Origin: Planctomycetota bacterium | Lineage (GTDB): Bacteria; Planctomycetota; OFTM77 | Direction of reading: 5' to 3' | Length of the DNA stretch: 64,000 nucleotides | Assembly (NCBI GenBank): GCA_029260795.1 | Contig: JAJDCO010000098.1 | Coordinates: 62,001 to 126,000 of the forward strand | Shown: positions 57,059 to 64,000 of the stretch, in pieces | Layout of the letters: the number at the start of each line of letters is the position of its first letter | How positions within the stretch are numbered: the first letter of the stretch is position 1 | The notes under the pieces: generated by a model | Database searches by the model: none | Told to the model about the DNA's origin: nothing | What the model saw: only the letters and a program-made list of their open reading frames with translations | Translations under genes and position numbers: made by a program

Positions 57059-57766
57059 ATGAGCATGAGACACGGGACGCTGGGGATACTCGGGCTGGTC
57101 GCGATGGTGGGCCTGAGCGCTCCGAGGGCCGCAGCCCAATGCGAGCCGACTTGGCAGGAGGGCTTTGCGTTCGGCGACGTCGCCTCGACGGTCTACGACC
57201 AGCTGGTCTTCGACGATGGCAATGGCCCCGCACTCTACATCGCGGGTGGCTTTGCGTCGGCCGGCGGAACGAGCGCGCGCGGGGTCGCCCGATGGAACGG
57301 AAAGGCGTGGTCCGCTCTGGGAGGAGGTGTCCAGGGGCGAGTCGAGGCGCTGGCGGTCGTCGAGGAGGGGGGGCTCCCGATCCTCTACGCCGGCGGAGCG
57401 TTTTCGATGGCCGACGGCAATCCCGCTGCCAACATCGCGCGCTGGGACGGCACGACCTGGACGGCCTTGGGGGTCGGCACGAACGGCACCGTGAATGCTC
57501 TGGCGACCTGGGACGATGGCACCGGTCCCGCGCTCTACGCTGGCGGTGAGTTCACGCAGGCGGGTGGCATCCCGGCCAACCGTTTGGCGCGCTGGGACGG
57601 CTTCTCGTGGTCGGCCGTTTCGACGGGCATGGACGCGATCCCGGGGCCCGTCAGCGGAGCGGCTCAGCTCCAAGGCCTTCCGGGGGCGACCGTCGACGTG
57701 ACGGTGCGGCAGGGCGATTGTCAGCACGTGCTCAGCGGGGGATACCACTATCGAGCGCGGCGCTGA
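57059..57766 (+). CDS. Secreted repeat protein of beta-propeller type
   Basis: The 235 residues start with a signal peptide (to RAAAQ). Four or so repeats resemble ALYIAGGFASAGGTSARGVARWNG and RWDGTTWTALGVGTNGTVNAL, a family of short secreted GGxF repeats seen in planctomycetes. The C-terminus has an unusual DCQHVL pattern. No enzyme motif is seen. GGAG lies upstream of the start. Confidence 0.8.
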   Translation: MSMRHGTLGILGLVAMVGLSAPRAAAQCEPTWQEGFAFGDVASTVYDQLVFDDGNGPALYIAGGFASAGGTSARGVARWNGKAWSALGGGVQGRVEALAVVEEGGLPILYAGGAFSMADGNPAANIARWDGTTWTALGVGTNGTVNALATWDDGTGPALYAGGEFTQAGGIPANRLARWDGFSWSAVSTGMDAIPGPVSGAAQLQGLPGATVDVTVRQGDCQHVLSGGYHYRARR

Positions 57767-57890
57767 CGACACCTCGGAGTGCCTGCGGACCCCATCGGCA
57801 GCTTGTACATATCTGTGACCCGACGAAACCGACGACTCCGAGTAAGGTGGAGCGGACTGACGAACCGCTCCCCTTCCTAGGAGTCGACCG

Positions 57891-58715
57891 ATGAAGAAGG
57901 TCCTCTGTCTGATCGGCCTGCTGTTGACCGTTGGGGCCGGCTCGACGCGGGCGCAAGACGACGTCGAGGCTCTCAAGCGGCGCATCGCCGAGCTCGAAGC
58001 GCTCACGGAGCGCCTCTCGAATCAGCTCGAGGGTGCTTCGCATCCAATCAATCTCGCTCGCACGAAGCATGCCCGCGTCGCGGCCTCCTCGGTCAATGGC
58101 AATCGCTCACTCGCGGATCCGTACTACGGCGTCCGAAATGCCTTCGACAATGGCGAGAGCTGGGTGGGCGCCATCAACTACTCGACCTGGCTGAGTAGCG
58201 GTGAGAGCCAGCCGTGGATCGAGGTGCGCTTCGACGAGCCCATGAGCATCACGGCGATCGAGGTGGACCGCGGTCCCGCCTATTCGGCGCAGCTATTCTT
58301 CGCGGCCGGCGGTGAGAAGTCGCTGCCCGAAGGGCGAGAGCGAACGACGCTCTCCCAGGCCGTGGCGGGAGTCGTGCGCGTCCGCTTGCACTTTCGTCCG
58401 GAGGAAGCCGAGGGCAACGTGCAGGTGCATGAGGTGCGGGTGTTCGGGCACGGCCCGGGCGACGAGCCGGCCGCCGATCGAGCCCCCCGTCTCCATTTGA
58501 CGGACCGGAGTGTCGAGACCCTGGCTCTGGAGGCCTATCGCGCCTGGCTGTCCGAGCTCTTCGAAGGCGCCACCGCCGAGGTCGAGAGTGGCGATGATGG
58601 TGATTGGAGGGTGGCGATGCGAAAGGACGGCCGATCGATCGCCGTGGTGCGCGTCGATTCGGAAGGGGCGGTCGAGCTCGAGCCGCTCGTCGAGCTCGTC
58701 GACATTCCACGCTGA
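57891..58715 (+). CDS. Secreted protein with a coiled coil and a discoidin-like domain
   Basis: The 274 residues start with a signal peptide (to STRAQ), then a short coiled coil (DDVEALKRRIAELEALTERL). A beta-sandwich resembling an F5/8 type C (discoidin-like) domain follows at about residues 50-180 (WVGAINYSTWLSSGESQPWIEVRFDEPMSITAIEVDRG). A small alpha/beta region follows at the C-terminus. Discoidin domains bind sugars or lipids. The gene is between an unknown repeat protein and an SGNH hydrolase, but spacing is wide. Confidence 0.75.
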   Translation: MKKVLCLIGLLLTVGAGSTRAQDDVEALKRRIAELEALTERLSNQLEGASHPINLARTKHARVAASSVNGNRSLADPYYGVRNAFDNGESWVGAINYSTWLSSGESQPWIEVRFDEPMSITAIEVDRGPAYSAQLFFAAGGEKSLPEGRERTTLSQAVAGVVRVRLHFRPEEAEGNVQVHEVRVFGHGPGDEPAADRAPRLHLTDRSVETLALEAYRAWLSELFEGATAEVESGDDGDWRVAMRKDGRSIAVVRVDSEGAVELEPLVELVDIPR

Positions 58716-58832
58716 GTCATCTCGAAAGTTGAACGCACGGCGCAGATCCGTTTATCCTCATGAGGTCGGAGGCTCTCACGCATCCGGCCTCACCTCGCAG
58801 CCCGACACCGTCTCGATGCGGAGGATTGCACA

Positions 58833-60485
58833 GTGCTGAAACCTCGGGAAGCCGAGTCAACGACCGGCATGGCCTCGAGATCATTGCGCCTCTCGGCCGG
58901 CAAGAAGCTGTTGTTCGGCACCGTGCTGACCTTGCTTTTCTTCGCGGTGGGGGAAGGGGTCTGTCGGCTGATCGGATTCGACGAGCCGACGTCGATCCAG
59001 CTCGAAGACGTGAATCCGACCCATATCTCGGCGAGTGGGAAAGACAGCCTCTACCGGAATCACCCATCCTTGATCTGGGAGCTTCGACCCGGGGGACGCG
59101 AGAAGCTCGGTGGAGACAGTCCCAATGAGGACACTTTTCGCGGGCCTCTCATCGTCCGCGAGAAGCCCGAGCACACTTTCCGGGTGGCCGTGATGGGAGA
59201 CTCTTGCACCTACGGCCTGGGGCTGACGGTGGAGCAGACCTATGCGAGGCGACTCGAAGACCGTCTGTCGCGTCTGCATCGCGGCCGCAACATCGAGGTC
59301 CTCAATGGAGGCGTGCCGGGCTACTCAATCTTCCAGGGCCAGTTGGCACTCAAGCAGAAGATCTTGCCTTATCGACCGGACGTCGTGGTGCTCTACTTCG
59401 GAGGCTTCAACGACGGCAAGGCGTCGACGAGGTTTACCGACCGCGAGTGGAGTGATCGGATGCGGCGAGACCATGACACGTCGCTCTTGGGTCGGATCGG
59501 ACGATCGATGAGAGCCCTCCAACTCTATCGCGCCTTGTCCATCGGCGCCGCCTGGTTGGCGGACGACGGTGACCGTCCGTCACAGGAAAGCATCACCCAG
59601 GCCTGGTTGAACGGAGAGCCTCTCTTCGGGGTCCGCGTTCCCCCAGCCGATTTCGTGAGTCTCCTCGAGGAGACTGTGACGCTGTGCCGAGAGTCGGGTG
59701 CTCGCCCACTCATCATTCTTCCCGAGCTGAATCAGACCTTCATCGAGAGAGACTGGTTCGAGCGGTGGGGGACGCAGCACCGACGTTATCTCGAACAGTA
59801 TCGAGATCTGCTCGATGCAGCCGCCGAGCGGCTTGGAGTCCCGACCGTCGATCAACGCCAGATCGTCCAAGGCTTCGAGGACTCGCGGGCGGTCTTTCGC
59901 GATGGAGATCCGGTCCATCCGGACGCCAACGGCTCGATCCTACTGGCCCTTGCCCTGGCAGACGTCATCGAGGCCGAGGGCTGGATTGATGAGAAGGCCA
60001 CTTCGGGCGTCGCGCCTCGTCGACGGCCCCTCGAGTGTGACGCGCTCGGCTTGGACCGTGGGCAGCCGACGATCACCTTCGCGCTCGAGGCGGGCCCCGA
60101 GCATGCCGGCGAGCACTTCTGGCTCTTGCCCTCCTTCCGGGCGAACCGGGCCCGCTATCACGACCCGTCCCCGCGATTCCCGCTCGAGATCGATCGCCTC
60201 GCGCAGGCACTCCTCAAACAGCCCGAGCTCGCCGGCGAGGAGGGAGTCGCCGGTACGCTCGACGCCGCGGGTCGAGCGAGGATCCGCGTCCGGATTCCCG
60301 ATGGCATCTTCGAAGGAGGCCACCGACTCCTCGGATTCGCATTCTTCACCAGCGCCCGTGAACCAGAGCTCACCGTGCACCCTTGTCGACACTGTCGAGA
60401 GTCCAGCGGTCGCATGCTCTTTCTGGTGCTTGGCGAGGGCAGCTTCGTCTCCAACGACGTTTGGCTGACTCTTGGCGAGGGTTAG
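58833..60485 (+). CDS. SGNH/GDSL-family hydrolase, membrane-anchored
   Basis: A GTG start at 58833, with GGAGG about eight bases upstream, gives 550 residues. One N-terminal helix (about 27-45) anchors it. The catalytic Ser124 is in VMGDSCTYG. Asp359 and His362 are in DPVHPDANG, the DxxH of this fold. The region between holds the other oxyanion-hole residues (GGFNDG). The last 150 residues form an extra beta-rich domain. SGNH enzymes are esterases acting on acyl or acetyl groups of sugars or lipids. Confidence 0.87.
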   Translation: MLKPREAESTTGMASRSLRLSAGKKLLFGTVLTLLFFAVGEGVCRLIGFDEPTSIQLEDVNPTHISASGKDSLYRNHPSLIWELRPGGREKLGGDSPNEDTFRGPLIVREKPEHTFRVAVMGDSCTYGLGLTVEQTYARRLEDRLSRLHRGRNIEVLNGGVPGYSIFQGQLALKQKILPYRPDVVVLYFGGFNDGKASTRFTDREWSDRMRRDHDTSLLGRIGRSMRALQLYRALSIGAAWLADDGDRPSQESITQAWLNGEPLFGVRVPPADFVSLLEETVTLCRESGARPLIILPELNQTFIERDWFERWGTQHRRYLEQYRDLLDAAAERLGVPTVDQRQIVQGFEDSRAVFRDGDPVHPDANGSILLALALADVIEAEGWIDEKATSGVAPRRRPLECDALGLDRGQPTITFALEAGPEHAGEHFWLLPSFRANRARYHDPSPRFPLEIDRLAQALLKQPELAGEEGVAGTLDAAGRARIRVRIPDGIFEGGHRLLGFAFFTSAREPELTVHPCRHCRESSGRMLFLVLGEGSFVSNDVWLTLGEG

Positions 60486-61087
60486 TTTCGGCGCTTCAGC
60501 TCGATCGTGACCTCGGTGGCTTGGGCCTCGGCGAGGAACACCTCGCGCGGCGGGATCGGCTCGTAGCCGTCGAGGTCGGGGAACTCGAAGGTGTAGACAC
60601 CGGGCAGATCGAAGTAGCGAGTGGAAGCTCGGGTCGTCGTCAAGAGATCCACCGTGTGCGGCAGACCGTCCGGCGTCCTCGTGCGCAGCTCCCACCAATA
60701 CTCGAGGGGCACCGTCACGGTGGCGCCGTTCTGCTGAAAGCTCAGTACGGCCACTACCGGACGCTCGAGCTCGATCCGAATCTCGTTCCGGCTGGAAACG
60801 AGCTCCAGGACCGGCTCGGGCAGGAAGTAGCGAGGATCCTGGACCGAGAGCTCGATGAATCCCACCGGTGCCCCGAAGCGATACTCGCCCGTCGTGTAGT
60901 CGGCGAACAAGTCTTGTCGCCAGTTGATGCCGATGCCGTCGACGTCGGCGTCGGACCACTGCATCTTGCGAGGCCGAATCGCCTCTCCCGTGCTGGCGTC
61001 GAACGGAAGAATCACGACGGTCACGATCTCGGGAACGAGCCCGGCGTCCCAGGCGAAGCGGCTCGCCGCGCCGTCGACCGATGTCAT
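60482..61087 (-). CDS. Hypothetical protein, possibly of a carboxypeptidase-regulatory type
   Basis: The 201 residues start at 61087 with AGGA upstream. They have no signal peptide. The last third (SVQDPRYFLPEPVLELVSSR, then YFDLPGVYTFEFPDLDGY) resembles beta-sandwich domains of the carboxypeptidase-regulatory type, often parts of larger proteins. The open frame has a stop just before the start, so this may be a fragment. The 3' end overlaps the SGNH gene by four bases on the other strand. Confidence 0.55.
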   Translation of the reverse strand: MTSVDGAASRFAWDAGLVPEIVTVVILPFDASTGEAIRPRKMQWSDADVDGIGINWRQDLFADYTTGEYRFGAPVGFIELSVQDPRYFLPEPVLELVSSRNEIRIELERPVVAVLSFQQNGATVTVPLEYWWELRTRTPDGLPHTVDLLTTTRASTRYFDLPGVYTFEFPDLDGYEPIPPREVFLAEAQATEVTIELKRRN

Positions 61088-61635
61088 CTCGCGAGGTCCT
61101 GCAGTGCACGCTCGACGGATGTCTCAGGGGGGCTCATGCGATCTCCTCGTGGTTCTCCATCGTACAGTCACCGCGAGCGCCGGAAGTGGTTCATCGAGAG
61201 ATCGATTCCTGTGCGTCCACGAGGATCGTCCGCCGCCGATGGCGCCCCTTCAGGGCGCGCGGGATGAGGGATGGGATGGCGAGGGAATCTGGGACACCGG
61301 ATACCCCAGGGATGATGTCGGCCTTTTAAGCCGAGCGGTCGCTGTTCGATCATCATCGAGTGACCCCGTGGCTCCAGGTCGCTCGATCCCTCCCCCTGGG
61401 ACCCGGGCGCGTCCCGCCTGCCCGAATGTTCGAGAGCGCTTCCCCTGGGACCGCGGGCGGCCCGCCTGGCGGCCCGCCTGCATGGACGTCGAGGTCGAAT
61501 GCGCCCTTTCAGGGCTGCCCTGAAAGGGCGCATTCGGTGTCGGAGGTTGTCGTCCGCGGCGATCGCAGAGAAAGCCGGTGCTCGACCTGGTATCCTGACG
61601 GCTCGCACGATCTAAACCGGCTCTGGAGGAGCGAA
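61088..61635. repeat. Intergenic stretch with family C repeats and a perfect 19-bp palindrome
   Basis: The region has no gene. Two family C units lie at about 61380-61420 and 61440-61485 (CCCTGGGACCCGGGCGCGTC and CCCCTGGGACCGCGGGCGGC). A perfect stem pairs CGAATGCGCCCTTTCAGGG (61496-61514) with its complement at 61518-61536 across a 3-base loop. The stem is long and may form a hairpin in RNA or DNA. A weaker GCGCCCC/GGGCGC dyad is near 61240-61260. Confidence 0.8.
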
Positions 61636-63651
61636 ATGATCAGACGGCTCGCCGTAGTCCTTTGTGGTGTGGTGCTCTTGCTCGGCAAGGCCGAGGCGCA
61701 AACGACGAACGAATCGCCCATCGCGCAGGCGATCCAAGACGCGGACGCCGCGCTGGAGCGAATCGCGTCGATCTCGAAAGAGAATCGCAGCGCGGCGAAC
61801 ACCTTGCTCGCCTTCGACGATGTCGTCGCGCGCTTCTTCGAGGCGACTCAGCCGATCGCCTTCATGGCGCAGGTCTCGACCGATTCCGCTGAACGGGAGC
61901 GGGGTCGGCTCGCCTCTCAGGAGCAGGGCGAGTGGTTCATTCAGCTCACGAAGCGCGAGGATATCTTCCGGGCCTTCCGGGAGCTCGAAGCTCGCCAGCT
62001 CGACCTCGATCCGGAGCGCGAGCGACTGCTCGAGCACGTGCTCCGGGACTTCCGGCGTGAAGGCATGGAGCTCTCCGAGGAGAAGCGCGCTCGAATCCTC
62101 GAGATCGACAATGCGCTCAATGAGCTCGGAATCGAGTTCCGCCAGAACATCTCCGACGACGAGTCGGTGCTGTACCTACGGCCCGATGAAGTCGAGGGCA
62201 TCTCGGACTCGTTCTTGAGCTCTCTCGAGCGCGCAGAGGAGCTCTACATCTGGCCCGTCAAAGGGCCCGCGATCTTCCAGGTCTACAACTATTGCAGCAT
62301 TCCAACGACGCGACTCAAGATGGTGGCGGCGGTGGCTCGGCGAGCCGGCACGCAAAACGTCGACGTCTTGGAGAAGATGATTCGACTGCGGGCCGAGAAG
62401 GCCCGTGTGCTCGGATACCGGCATCACGCCGACTATCAGCTCGAGACGCGCATGGCGCAAGATGCCGATCAGGTGGCGGCCTTCTTCGCGGACTTACGCC
62501 CCAAGCTGCGTCGCAAGGCAGAGCAGGACTACACCGAGCTCCAAGACGCGAAGCGCCAGGACACGGGCGATCCGAGTGCGAAGCTCGAAGCGTGGGATGT
62601 GCGCTACTACCAGAACTGGCTGATGCGAGAGAAGTATGCGGTCGACACGGACGCGATCCGCGCCTACTTCCCGATGGATGCCGTGACCGACGGGCTGTTC
62701 TCGATCACGCAGTCGCTCTACGGCCTTCGCTATGAGAACGTCACCAAGAAGGCACAAGCGGCCGGTCGCCTGCTTTGGCATGAGGACGTGCAGCTCTTCG
62801 AGGTCTGGGACAAGGCGAGCGAGCGGTTGATGGGCGAGTTCTATCTCGACCTTCATCCGCGCGCGAACAAGTACTCGCACGCCGCGAAGTTCTCGATCCG
62901 GCTCGGACAGAAGAAGGCCGACGGCACCTCGATTCATCCGATCGTGGCGCTGGTCTGCAACTTCACGAAGCCGACCGCCACTGAGCCGTCATTGCTCAGC
63001 CATGACGAGGTCGAGACGTACTTTCACGAGTTCGGGCACTGCCTGCACAGCATCCTCGGAGACACCAGCCTCGCCTGGTTCACGGGCACTCAGGTCGCGC
63101 GAGACTTCGTCGAAGCACCCTCACAGATGTTCGAGAACTGGGTCTGGGACCCGGCCGTCCTGCAGAGCTTCTCCAAGCACTACGAGACGGGCGAGCCGCT
63201 GCCCAAGGCGCTCATCGACGGGCTGATCGCCGCCCGGAATCTCGGGTCGGGGCTGTCGACTGAGGGACAGGTCTATCTCGGCATGATGGACTACGCCTTC
63301 CACACCGACCCGGAAGGTGAAGTGGACACGACCAAGATTGCGCACGAGGTCTACGCGCAAACGCGGATGTTCGAGCCGTTGCCCGGGTACTTCCAGGCTT
63401 CGTTCGGTCACCTGGTCGGATATGACGCGGGATACTACGGCTACTTGTGGTCGTTGGTGTACGCCTCCGACATGTTCAGCCGTTTCGCGCGAGAGGGGCT
63501 GCTCAACGCGAGCACGGGCAAGGCCTATCGGGATGCGGTGCTCTCTCGCGGCGGTACTCGCGACGAGCTCGCAATGGTGCGCGCCTTCCTCGGCCGCGAG
63601 CCGAATGCGGCCGCGTTTCTCGAGCACCTCGGGCTCTCGAACGGGCAGTAG
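61636..63651 (+). CDS. Secreted M3-family oligopeptidase
   Basis: The ATG at 61636 follows GGAGGA and gives 671 residues, the usual length. A signal peptide spans about residues 1-22 (to AEAQ). The zinc-binding motif HEFGH is at 464-468 (His464, Glu465, His468), and the next helix supplies the distal Glu in DFVEAPSQMFENW. The C-terminus has the M3-type helices LVYASDMFSRF. The family includes oligopeptidase A, Dcp and thimet peptidase, which cut short peptides. Export is somewhat unusual, but seen in this clade. Confidence 0.95.
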   Translation: MIRRLAVVLCGVVLLLGKAEAQTTNESPIAQAIQDADAALERIASISKENRSAANTLLAFDDVVARFFEATQPIAFMAQVSTDSAERERGRLASQEQGEWFIQLTKREDIFRAFRELEARQLDLDPERERLLEHVLRDFRREGMELSEEKRARILEIDNALNELGIEFRQNISDDESVLYLRPDEVEGISDSFLSSLERAEELYIWPVKGPAIFQVYNYCSIPTTRLKMVAAVARRAGTQNVDVLEKMIRLRAEKARVLGYRHHADYQLETRMAQDADQVAAFFADLRPKLRRKAEQDYTELQDAKRQDTGDPSAKLEAWDVRYYQNWLMREKYAVDTDAIRAYFPMDAVTDGLFSITQSLYGLRYENVTKKAQAAGRLLWHEDVQLFEVWDKASERLMGEFYLDLHPRANKYSHAAKFSIRLGQKKADGTSIHPIVALVCNFTKPTATEPSLLSHDEVETYFHEFGHCLHSILGDTSLAWFTGTQVARDFVEAPSQMFENWVWDPAVLQSFSKHYETGEPLPKALIDGLIAARNLGSGLSTEGQVYLGMMDYAFHTDPEGEVDTTKIAHEVYAQTRMFEPLPGYFQASFGHLVGYDAGYYGYLWSLVYASDMFSRFAREGLLNASTGKAYRDAVLSRGGTRDELAMVRAFLGREPNAAAFLEHLGLSNGQ

Positions 63652-63731
63652 CGTGAAGCCGACACGTGGCGCGACCTCGGGTCGCGCCACGCGTCCGGAA
63701 GGCGAGCAGGCGTTCGAGGAGCGGCACTCCT

Positions 63732-64000
63732 TCAGCGGAGCCGGACGGCCGTTCCGCTGGCCGAAACCATCAGCATGTTGCTGCTACCGAAGCTGATCGT
63801 CTCGTAGTCGAGATCGACGCCGACGATGGCATCCGCTCCGAGCGATTGCGCCTGGTCTTCCATGTCGCTCAAGGCGAGCTGCTTCGCCTTGCCGAGCTCC
63901 TCTTCGTAGGCCGCCGAGCGCCCGCCGACGAGGTCGCGAATGCTCGCGAAGATGTCGCGGAAGACGTTCGCACCGAGGATCGCACTGCCGCTCACGAGGC
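63732..64000 (-). CDS. YbjQ-family (UPF0145) heavy-metal-binding-like protein, N-terminus off the right edge
   Basis: The frame is open to the right edge; a GTG at 63995 gives 87 residues but the frame continues beyond it. The motif [33 protein letters not shown] and the C-terminal [31 protein letters not shown] are typical of the family, which forms pentameric rings of unknown function. Usual length is about 105 residues, so about 15-20 are missing. Confidence 0.88.
   Translation of the reverse strand, partial: LVSGSAILGANVFRDIFASIRDLVGGRSAAYEEELGKAKQLALSDMEDQAQSLGADAIVGVDLDYETISFGSSNMLMVSASGTAVRLR

Noticed and set aside
1-64000. tRNA or rRNA genes
   Set aside because: No conserved rRNA stretch and no convincing cloverleaf with a T-loop was seen by eye. 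A covariance-model scan would be decisive.

Overview
The window is about 64 kb of GC-rich, gene-dense bacterial chromosome. It most resembles a member of the Planctomycetota. The inference rests on gene content: a MoxR / DUF58 / BatA-type / vWA cluster followed by planctomycete-style secreted proteins, a DUF1080 glycosidase-like protein, a very large Ser/Thr kinase with a repeat-rich C-terminus, a di-heme oxidoreductase of the DUF1111 type, and a RAYT-like HUH transposase. No rRNA or tRNA was recognised, so the assignment is not proven.

Layout. Positions 1-8.3 kb are mostly on the minus strand: a serine hydrolase cut by the left edge, a disrupted PAP2 phosphatase, and an RND pump with its adaptor. 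Positions 8.8-24.5 kb on the plus strand hold an unknown protein and then one long operon: MoxR ATPase, DUF58, two vWA membrane proteins, a coiled-coil membrane protein split by an in-frame TGA, a secreted protein, a squalene-cyclase-like protein and a thioredoxin-tailed protein. Positions 24.5-33 kb are rich in repeats: an acetyltransferase, a RAYT-like transposase flanked by oppositely oriented tandem repeats, a two-component system and a HEAT-repeat protein.

Positions 33.0-41.4 kb hold the most interesting system, a RiPP (ribosomally made, modified peptide) locus. On the minus strand are an HlyD adaptor, a C39-peptidase ABC exporter and a second ABC exporter, all of the NHLM type. Divergent on the plus strand are a Nif11-type precursor of 85 residues and a radical SAM enzyme resembling the PoyD/OspD peptide epimerases. 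The predicted 19-residue core after a Gly-Gly site is almost entirely Val/Ile/Met with two prolines. The reading is that the enzyme converts some core residues to D-amino acids, the C39 transporter removes the leader, and the product is exported.

Positions 41.4-64 kb carry an outer-membrane barrel protein beside a duplicated tetra-heme DUF1111-like protein, a DUF1080 protein, a membrane protein, two unlisted 46-residue membrane peptides, a kinase, an endonuclease/exonuclease/phosphatase family protein, a shortened SecA-like ATPase, several secreted proteins, an SGNH hydrolase, an M3 peptidase and a YbjQ-type protein cut by the right edge. Four families of short intergenic repeats are spread over the window.
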